DNA of 21,148 nucleotides. Origin: RGIG5681 sp034180345. GTDB taxonomy: Bacteria; Bacillota_I; Bacilli_A; Erysipelotrichales; Erysipelotrichaceae. Shown piece by piece: positions 16,016 through 21,148 of the stretch. The stretch is from contig JAXFOQ010000014.1 in the NCBI GenBank assembly GCA_034180345.1, positions 1 through 21,148 on the forward strand. The letters are read 5' to 3'. Position 1 is the stretch's first letter; every line of letters starts with the position of its first letter. Both the position numbers and the translations under genes were made by a program. The notes under the pieces are model-generated. The model worked only from the letters and a program-made list of their open reading frames with translations. It was not told the origin of the DNA and searched no databases.

Positions 16016-16120
16016 CACCACAAAAAGATGAAATTATTTAAAAACTATTCTTCAAATAAAAGAAAATGCTATAACTTTTATCTAAATGTGTAAAACTAAA
16101 ATTTTAGCTGACTTCAATTG

Positions 16121-16146
16121 ATTAAATACAAGGGTTTGTATTTAAT
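16121..16146 (-). terminator. Hairpin at the end of dusB (possible terminator)
   Basis: A perfect 11-bp AT-rich stem (16121-16131 with 16136-16146) with a 4-base loop starts at the last base of the dusB stop codon. Neither strand has a clear U-run after it (minus strand continues CAATTGAAG). It may be a weak terminator or an RNA 3'-end stabiliser. Confidence 0.5.
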
Positions 16147-17138
16147 TATGTCTTGATGATATTAATCTTATTTTGATAAAAATTATAATATTCATCAAGT
16201 AATATTTCTAATTCATTATAGGTACTAATTTTAATCAAGCGCCCTCGATAAGGAGTACAATTTGGTAGTCCACTTAAATAATGGGTTCCAATGCCTCTAA
16301 ATTCACGCATTCCAACATCCTCACCTTTTAAGGCAATTAACTTTTTGGCGTGTTCTAAACATAAGTCAATCAAACTCCTTAAATCAACACCCTCATTTTT
16401 AAGCCCTTTTTGGTAATCGATAATTTCCTTAATCAGATAAGGCTTACCAACCGCAGCACGGGCAATCATCATCCCATCGGCCTTAGTGTAATTTTTTTTA
16501 TCAATATAATCTTGAAGACAGGTTATATCACCATTGCCAATAACAGGAATACTTAATTGTTCCTTAAGAATTTTAATATGTTCCCAATCACTTTTACCCT
16601 CATACATTTGTCCTCGTGTTCGAGCGTGCAGACTAATTGCACTTACACCAACTGCTTCTAATTCCTTGGCTATTTCTAAATAATTCATGTGCTCTTTATC
16701 ATAACCAAGGCGCATTTTAACCGTTACTGGTTTTTGAACATTTTTGACAATTTCAGCAATCATGGCAACCGCATGCTTTGGATCTAACATCAAGGCTGAA
16801 CCACTACCCTGTCTTACCACCTTGTTGACAGGACAGCCCATATTAATATCAATCAAATCATAATTTGTTTGGTCTAAAATTTTAGCTGCAGCCACCATAC
16901 TGGATGTTTCATGACCGAAAAGTTGAATACCGATAATACCATTCTTAACTTCAGGTTCATCAATCATCTTTAGGGTTTTTTCATTATTATAGATAATGGC
17001 TTTATCAGAAACCATCTCTTTGATAACCATTCCCGCTCCCATATTAAAACAAATATCCACAAAGGCATTATTAGTAATGCCTGCCATTGGGGCGATTACT
17101 AAATCATTTTTAATTTCTAAGTCTTTGATTTTCAACAT
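16146..17138 (-). CDS. dusB: tRNA-dihydrouridine synthase (DusB type)
   Basis: FMN-dependent enzyme that reduces uridine to dihydrouridine in tRNA D-loops. The 330-aa protein has the flavin-site start VIAPMAGITNNAF (14-26), IQLFGH, DINMGCPVNKVV with catalytic Cys102, VKMRLGYD, SLHARTRGQMY and PVIGNGDI, then MMIARAAVGKPYL at the phosphate site. The ATG at 17138 lies inside hslO (29-bp overlap), with GAGG about 12 bases before it, so its translation probably depends on hslO. It is the last gene of the PEPCK-like-hslO-dusB unit. Assignment to DusB rather than another Dus is by general likeness. Confidence 0.92.
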   Translation of the reverse strand: MLKIKDLEIKNDLVIAPMAGITNNAFVDICFNMGAGMVIKEMVSDKAIIYNNEKTLKMIDEPEVKNGIIGIQLFGHETSSMVAAAKILDQTNYDLIDINMGCPVNKVVRQGSGSALMLDPKHAVAMIAEIVKNVQKPVTVKMRLGYDKEHMNYLEIAKELEAVGVSAISLHARTRGQMYEGKSDWEHIKILKEQLSIPVIGNGDITCLQDYIDKKNYTKADGMMIARAAVGKPYLIKEIIDYQKGLKNEGVDLRSLIDLCLEHAKKLIALKGEDVGMREFRGIGTHYLSGLPNCTPYRGRLIKISTYNELEILLDEYYNFYQNKINIIKT

Positions 17139-18000
17139 AGGTAATTAAATCCTCAATATCTTGTCGATTAACAGTATAGTGTTTATTACAATACTCACAC
17201 TTAAGATCTAAAGTTTCATCTTTGGCAAGGTCGCTTAAGTCTGATAGTGGCAAAGTTGATAAGGCCTTGATAAAATGTTCTTTTGAACAAGTACAACAAT
17301 ATTTAACCTCACGCATATCTTGAATGATGGCATCATCAAATAAATCATTAATAATTTCTTCAGGTTTTTTACCCTCATTAATCATTGTTGAAATAGGCTT
17401 TAAATCCTTTAATAGATTTTCAAGATATTCGATATCTTCCTCGGTATGATTTGGCATTAATTGAATAATCATTCCACCAGCTGCCATTACACTATAATCA
17501 GTATCTACAAGTACCCCTAAAGAAACAATGGAAGGTGTTTGTTCGGACTGCATAAAATAATAGGCTAAGTCATCGCCAAGCTCCCCACTTTGTAAAGCCA
17601 CGGTTCCAGTAAAGTTATTTTTAATCCCCGTCTTAGTAACACTTAAATAACCATCAATGCCAACCGCCCTACCTACTGCCAATTTATTAGTATCGTTATA
17701 TTTTAAATAAATTGTATTATCTCCAACAAAGCCCTTAACATCACCATTACCAAAGGCCACTGCCAACATTGTGCCAATCGGACCCTTGCCATTTACTTGA
17801 AGCACGATTTTACTATCTACTTCCTTAAACATCAAACCCATCATCGTGGCAGCACTTAATAATCTACCCAAAGCCGCAGCGCTTGTAGGGTATAAATCAT
17901 GGGTAAGTCTAGCATCTTCACAAAGTCGTGTCGTATCGGCAACATATATGCGCACATGCTTATTGCGTGCTAATGCAATTTTTACATAACTATCATTCAT
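17110..18000 (-). CDS. hslO: Hsp33 redox-regulated chaperone
   Basis: Holdase chaperone activated by oxidative stress through disulfides in a zinc-binding C-terminus. The 296-aa protein begins MNDSYVKIALARNKHVRIYVAD and has a central GRLLSAATMMGLM, VNGKGPIGTMLAVA and SLGVLVDTDYSVMAAGGMIIQLMP. The redox switch is CxC (Cys236-Thr-Cys238, with an extra Cys235) and CxxC (Cys268, Cys271), so the protein should be redox-active. The frame is open upstream to 18057, but ATG at 18000 is chosen: GGTGA is 5 bases before it, the N-terminus fits, and it overlaps the previous gene by 8 bp (ATGAATGA). Confidence 0.95.
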   Translation of the reverse strand: MNDSYVKIALARNKHVRIYVADTTRLCEDARLTHDLYPTSAAALGRLLSAATMMGLMFKEVDSKIVLQVNGKGPIGTMLAVAFGNGDVKGFVGDNTIYLKYNDTNKLAVGRAVGIDGYLSVTKTGIKNNFTGTVALQSGELGDDLAYYFMQSEQTPSIVSLGVLVDTDYSVMAAGGMIIQLMPNHTEEDIEYLENLLKDLKPISTMINEGKKPEEIINDLFDDAIIQDMREVKYCCTCSKEHFIKALSTLPLSDLSDLAKDETLDLKCEYCNKHYTVNRQDIEDLITYVENQRLRN

Positions 18001-19678
18001 CAGCTTCACCAAATAATTCCAACATTTTTTTAGCTCCGATCTCAAGGGTATTACCACCCTTGTCGGATAAACCTAAACCTGTAAATATTTCACCCACAAA
18101 AGTATCTTGCCTTGCTAGGGCATCAAATATTTCATCAATAATCAAATTACATTCAGCCTCCTTTTGCACAGGTCCAAAGGGATTCGCAAAGTATGTTTTA
18201 CTGATACCAACCTCGCCTGTTGTTCCTAAAGCATAGCGTTTACCCTCCTTGCAAATAGCCTTAAATTCATCAATATCAACCCTGCGAATACCTATTTGTC
18301 GATCATAATTATTCGCATATAGGAAGGCATCAACCTCATGATTATCAATTACTACTTGATAGGCTGTTTCAGGAACAATTAAACGAGCATTTTTATTTGA
18401 TTCAGGATTAAAGAATACCGAACGATCCAAGTCTTTATAAATACTACCCTTATCAAGATCATCAAGTCGAATAAAAGCACCAATTTCTGTACCACAAGCC
18501 ATAACTCTACCATCTTTAAGAAAGAAAAAGCCCATATCATCAAAAATAACTTCTTTCTTAATGATTTTATCATTGGCAATCTTTTCTAAGGCTTCAATAC
18601 TTTCAGATTTTCCAGCACCACTATCGCCCATTAACACTACACCTTTTTTAAGACCATTTCTAAAATATAGATTAATCATTGCCCCATGAATTGGTAGGGC
18701 GTGTTTTTTAATCATAGTCAGATTATGTAAGGTTAAAGCCATCTTTTTAAAATAACCAAAATATTCAATAATTGGTTGATAACTCAATTTACCAAGATAA
18801 ATATCATTCTTTTCATCATAGTAGAAAGTTGTATCTTCCTTACCATCATTAACTCCAAATAAAATAATACAGTCAGGTTTACGATTAAAGGCCTCTAAGG
18901 GTGCCAATTGAAATAAATTAGTAAGACCAACAGCACCATTGATAAAATCACTATTAAAATACATAAAAGTAAGGGTTTCACCAACCATAATAGGAATACA
19001 GAAAAAATCTTCACCACCCTTAAAATCCTTGATCGGATTATTAAATGTTTCGGTAAATAGACCCTTGCGTTTATTGTGCTTAGTATGCAAAATCAACGGT
19101 GTTCTAAGCATCACCTTATAAATAAAGGGGATATTATTTAAAACCTGATATTCAACAGGCAATTGATGTTGGTGGTTAACCATTAAAATAGAACCATTAC
19201 TTCCCGCTTGAAGTTGACGATAGACAGAATTTTTATGTTCTTGGAGTTTTTCTTCCAACAAACGATAGAAACTAATAATCAAATCATTAAATTTCTGATC
19301 AGCTTCCATAAAATTATTGTTTAAAAGTCCATCGTTATCATTGGTATAGATAATTGAATATCTTGTTAACTTACGCCAATAGTTATAGGCTTCTTCAACA
19401 ATTTCCAATAAAAAATTGCTTTCTTTAGCTAGATCATTAAATTCTTTTAATTCAAATACTGATAATAATTTAGCAGTTTTAATTAAATAATCTATCGGTT
19501 CATCACTTAACTTAAATAAATACGCTGATAATTTAGGTTGATTTTCTTTTAAAGCAATTAAAAAATTAGTTAAAAATAATCTAAATTCTTCACTATTTAA
19601 TAAGGCCTCATAATTTTCAAAATAGCGTTTTGAAAAATTAATAATACATAGTTTATCTTTAAAATATATTGATTTCAT
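17993..19678 (-). CDS. Divergent PEP-carboxykinase/HPr-kinase-fold protein of unknown function
   Basis: A 561-aa protein whose C-terminal half (about 295-510) resembles ATP-type PEP carboxykinase block by block. These are: KKHALPIHGAM (324-334) for the active-site His region; P-loop GDSGAGKSE (351-359); acidic FDDMG (379-383) for the kinase-2 metal site; IGAFIRLDDLDKGSIYKDL (399-417); NARLIVPET (430-438) with a candidate substrate Arg432; and GTTGEVGISKTYFANPFGP (485-503) for the C-terminal ATP-site segment. The P-loop ending KSE, with a following DD, is also like HPr kinase/phosphorylase, which shares this fold. The first 290 residues are not recognised: helical, no signal peptide or clear membrane segment. 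TTG at 19696 is rejected in favour of ATG at 19678; neither has a ribosome site. It could be a kinase, a phosphoryl-transfer regulator or a diverged PEPCK. It ends in TGA, overlapping hslO. Confidence 0.75.
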   Translation of the reverse strand: MKSIYFKDKLCIINFSKRYFENYEALLNSEEFRLFLTNFLIALKENQPKLSAYLFKLSDEPIDYLIKTAKLLSVFELKEFNDLAKESNFLLEIVEEAYNYWRKLTRYSIIYTNDNDGLLNNNFMEADQKFNDLIISFYRLLEEKLQEHKNSVYRQLQAGSNGSILMVNHQHQLPVEYQVLNNIPFIYKVMLRTPLILHTKHNKRKGLFTETFNNPIKDFKGGEDFFCIPIMVGETLTFMYFNSDFINGAVGLTNLFQLAPLEAFNRKPDCIILFGVNDGKEDTTFYYDEKNDIYLGKLSYQPIIEYFGYFKKMALTLHNLTMIKKHALPIHGAMINLYFRNGLKKGVVLMGDSGAGKSESIEALEKIANDKIIKKEVIFDDMGFFFLKDGRVMACGTEIGAFIRLDDLDKGSIYKDLDRSVFFNPESNKNARLIVPETAYQVVIDNHEVDAFLYANNYDRQIGIRRVDIDEFKAICKEGKRYALGTTGEVGISKTYFANPFGPVQKEAECNLIIDEIFDALARQDTFVGEIFTGLGLSDKGGNTLEIGAKKMLELFGEADE

Positions 19679-19684
19679 TAATAT

Positions 19685-19712
19685 ATTATAAAACAATTAA
19701 AAAAATATTCAA
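19685..19712 (-). promoter_or_regulatory. Promoter of the PEPCK-like-hslO-dusB unit, predicting a leaderless mRNA
   Basis: On the minus strand TTGAAT (19707-19712), a 16-bp spacer and consensus TATAAT (19685-19690) precede the ATG at 19678 by only six bases (ATATTA). Transcription would start at the start codon. The -35 overlaps that of the divergent aminotransferase promoter. Confidence 0.65.
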
Positions 19713-19735
19713 ACACTCTAACAAAATGTTAAAAT
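19708..19735 (+). promoter_or_regulatory. Promoter of the aminotransferase gene
   Basis: TTCAAA (19708-19713), a 16-bp spacer and TAAAAT (19730-19735) preceded by TG form an extended -10 promoter. The TGTTAAAAT element is identical to that before the P-type ATPase gene. The start near 19742 leaves a short leader with GGAG. The -35 hexamer overlaps the opposite promoter's -35. Confidence 0.6.
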
Positions 19736-19757
19736 GTTTAAAGATGGAGATAAGATA

Positions 19758-20969
19758 ATGATAAAATTCTTAAACGATTATATTGATGGCCTTAAAAATA
19801 AGGATGAAGTTTTTAATACCCTGCTTACTTACAGTAATGATGATAACCCCAATAAAATCAATTCGACAATCGGTTCATTATTTGATGAAAATCATCAATT
19901 AATCGCCTATAAAAGTGTCTATGACAGTTTTAGGAATTTAAGTAATCAAGCCTATGCTAAATATCCAGCCTCACTAAAAGGCAACCGTGAATTTCTTGAT
20001 GCAATATACAGCTTTGTAACCGATAATCATATTCATTTAGCCCACAAAGAAATAGCCACCATTGGTGGAACTGGGGCCTTAAGCATAGCGATGATGAATT
20101 ATTTAAACAAAGGTGAAACAATTATTATCCCTGATATTGCCTGGTCCGCCTATAAATTAATGGCCAATACTTTTAATCTTCAAACACTTGAATATGAAAT
20201 GTTCAATATTGATGATCTCCTTAAAAAAATTACTGTTGTAGCCAAGAAACAAGGAAAAGTAGTCATACTTATCAATGATCCTGCCCAAAACCCCACTGGT
20301 TGTAGTATGAGTAAGGATGAATGGATTAAAATTATTGATAAACTTAATAACCTCAACCAAAATATCCCTATTGTGATTATCAATGACATTGCCTACATTG
20401 ATTATTGTTTTGATGAACATGCGAAAGATTATTTTGATGAATTTAATCGACTAAATGAAAATATCACCCTCCACCTTGCCTATTCACTATCTAAGTCCTT
20501 TACATTTTACGGTCAAAGAGGTGGTGCTGCCATTATTTGTAATAAAAATCCTCAACATGTAGAAAATATTATCAATGCCTTTGAAAAATCCTTGCGTTCT
20601 ACAACATCATGTGCCAATAATGCCTTAATGCTTACTTTTACTGATGTCTATAATCATAAACTCCCCCATTACCAACAAGAATTAAATGAGGCTAAAAATA
20701 TCTTAAAGATGCGGGCTGAAAAATTCATTACTCAAGCAAGGTCAGTCAATTTAGAACTTTACCCTTATAGCGATGGCTTTTTCATTACCATTAAACTTTC
20801 AGATAATGAAATAGTTAATAAAGTACATCAAGAATTAATGAAACAACATATCTATGTGGTAAAGGTTAATAGGGGTTTAAGAGTTGCGATATGCTCAATA
20901 AGTTTAAGTGAACTTGATAACCTAGCACTAAATATTAAAAAGATAATAACTAAAATACTTTCATTATAA
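19758..20969 (+). CDS. Class I/II PLP-dependent aminotransferase
   Basis: Transfers an amino group between an amino acid and a 2-oxo acid using pyridoxal phosphate. The 403-aa protein has the early TIGGTGALS loop (101-109), aromatic region IIIPDIAWSAYKL, NDPAQNPTG (173-181, Asn178), INDIAYIDY (208-216) with the cofactor Asp210 and Tyr213, and SLSKSFTFYGQRGG (243-256) with the Schiff-base Lys246 and phosphate-binding Arg254. ATG at 19758 is chosen over the in-frame ATG at 19734, because GGAG stands 8 bases before it and 19734 falls in the -10 hexamer. The substrate cannot be told; the overall layout resembles aspartate/aromatic aminotransferases. It is divergent from the PEPCK-like gene, with overlapping promoters. 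A strong terminator covers its stop codon. Confidence 0.92.
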   Translation: MIKFLNDYIDGLKNKDEVFNTLLTYSNDDNPNKINSTIGSLFDENHQLIAYKSVYDSFRNLSNQAYAKYPASLKGNREFLDAIYSFVTDNHIHLAHKEIATIGGTGALSIAMMNYLNKGETIIIPDIAWSAYKLMANTFNLQTLEYEMFNIDDLLKKITVVAKKQGKVVILINDPAQNPTGCSMSKDEWIKIIDKLNNLNQNIPIVIINDIAYIDYCFDEHAKDYFDEFNRLNENITLHLAYSLSKSFTFYGQRGGAAIICNKNPQHVENIINAFEKSLRSTTSCANNALMLTFTDVYNHKLPHYQQELNEAKNILKMRAEKFITQARSVNLELYPYSDGFFITIKLSDNEIVNKVHQELMKQHIYVVKVNRGLRVAICSISLSELDNLALNIKKIITKILSL

Positions 20970-20983
20970 TGAAAGTATTTTTT
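20952..20983 (+). terminator. Terminator of the aminotransferase gene
   Basis: A perfect palindrome with 15-base arms (20952-20966 and 20967-20981) ends in six T (20978-20983). The stop codon TAA (20967-20969) lies at the centre of the hairpin. The A-rich 5' side means it may also work on the minus strand. Confidence 0.88.
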
Positions 20984-21014
20984 AAAGCACCCAAACATTT
21001 ACTAAATAAAAAAC

Positions 21015-21040
21015 AATAGCCAGTATTACTGGCTATTTTT
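21015..21040 (-). terminator. Terminator of the right-edge gene (bidirectional hairpin)
   Basis: AATAGCCAGT (21015-21024) and ACTGGCTATT (21028-21037) form a 10-bp stem with a 3-base loop. On the minus strand a GTTTTTTATTT tail follows; on the plus strand a shorter TTT follows. It lies just after the minus-strand stop at 21048. Confidence 0.8.
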
Positions 21041-21047
21041 AGATTAG

Positions 21048-21148
21048 TTATTTGTTTTTAAAGCTTGTTTGCTTATTGGTAAATGATAATAGTAATGATA
21101 ATAAGATGGTAGTAATGATCATCATCATATAAGCCATTATATTAGTAG
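21048..21148 (-). CDS. C-terminal end of a hydrophobic protein (partial, right edge)
   Basis: The minus strand is open from the window edge to a TAA at 21048-21050. It encodes a hydrophobic stretch (IITTILLSLLLSF) followed by a short polar tail ending KNK. The other two minus frames have stops in this stretch. The terminator at 21015-21040 directly after the stop supports a real gene, probably a membrane protein whose last helix is seen here. The product is unknown. Confidence 0.45.
   Translation of the reverse strand, partial: TNIMAYMMMIITTILLSLLLSFTNKQTSFKNK

Noticed and set aside
16016..16120. Possible small gene or RNA between dusB and rpmE
   Set aside because: No open frame with a start and ribosome site and no stable structure beyond the hairpin at 16121-16146; treated as plain intergenic DNA.
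19734..19757. ATG at 19734 as the aminotransferase start
   Set aside because: It overlaps the predicted -10 (19730-19735), while ATG 19758 has GGAG 8 bases before it.
21066..21130. ATGATAATAGTAATGATAATA-like repetition near the right edge as a tandem repeat
   Set aside because: It is irregular and fits codon bias in the hydrophobic minus-strand frame (runs of Met, Ile, Leu, Ser codons).
1..21148. CRISPR array, tRNA/rRNA genes, insertion sequence or prophage
   Set aside because: Nothing with regular repeats and spacers, cloverleaf genes, transposase or phage proteins is seen; the window is chromosomal core with short accessory patches.

Overview
The window is AT-rich chromosomal DNA of a low-GC Gram-positive bacterium. 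Housekeeping gene clusters are packed tightly: tilS-hpt-ftsH behind ychF, and tdk-prfA-prmC behind a zinc-independent L31 (rpmE type B). TGA is used as a stop (prmC, the PEPCK-like gene) and TGG as Trp, so the code is standard. Extreme compaction, a glucose-type PTS, and divergent genes such as the PEPCK-like protein fit Erysipelotrichia/Mollicutes relatives. That placement is inference, not proof. No tRNA, rRNA, CRISPR array or intact insertion sequence is visible.

Layout, left to right. (1) 1-20: the first codons of a minus-strand gene leaving the window, preceded by a 39-bp dyad at 47-85. (2) 154-3788, minus: a sugar PTS operon transcribed as EIIA(Glc-type), LicT/BglG-type antiterminator, NanE (ManNAc-6-P epimerase), EIICB. 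It has a sigma-A-like promoter, an RAT-like element overlapping an intrinsic terminator in the leader, and a terminal hairpin at 154-179. (3) 3907-4975, minus: an acyltransferase-3 family membrane protein gene broken by two mutually compensating frameshifts, with its own good promoter. (4) 4978-9876, minus: promoter-ychF-tilS-hpt-ftsH-terminator. (5) 9885-12184, plus: a P-type cation ATPase, divergent from ychF, apparently leaderless. Its 3' end overlaps degV by 14 bp. (6) 12171-15630, minus: tdk-prfA-prmC-degV from an extended -10 promoter that directly follows the rpmE terminator. (7) 15631-16015, minus: rpmE type B with a consensus promoter and a hairpin just before its Shine-Dalgarno site. 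(8) 16121-19712, minus: a divergent PEP-carboxykinase/HPr-kinase-fold protein, then hslO (Hsp33) and dusB; the first gene again looks leaderless. (9) 19708-20983, plus: a class I/II aminotransferase from a promoter overlapping the previous one back to back. (10) 21015-21148: a terminator and the C-terminal end of a minus-strand hydrophobic protein.

How the genes work together. The PTS operon would import and phosphorylate an amino sugar, plausibly ManNAc or a similar sugar, and NanE would convert ManNAc-6-P to GlcNAc-6-P. The antiterminator would gate the operon by PTS phosphorylation. tdk, prfA, prmC, rpmE, dusB, tilS and ychF serve nucleotide supply and translation. ftsH and hslO serve protein quality control. 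The items most worth a second look are the PEPCK/HPrK-like protein, the two leaderless genes, the ManNAc-PTS hypothesis, and the frameshifted acyltransferase with an A8 tract.
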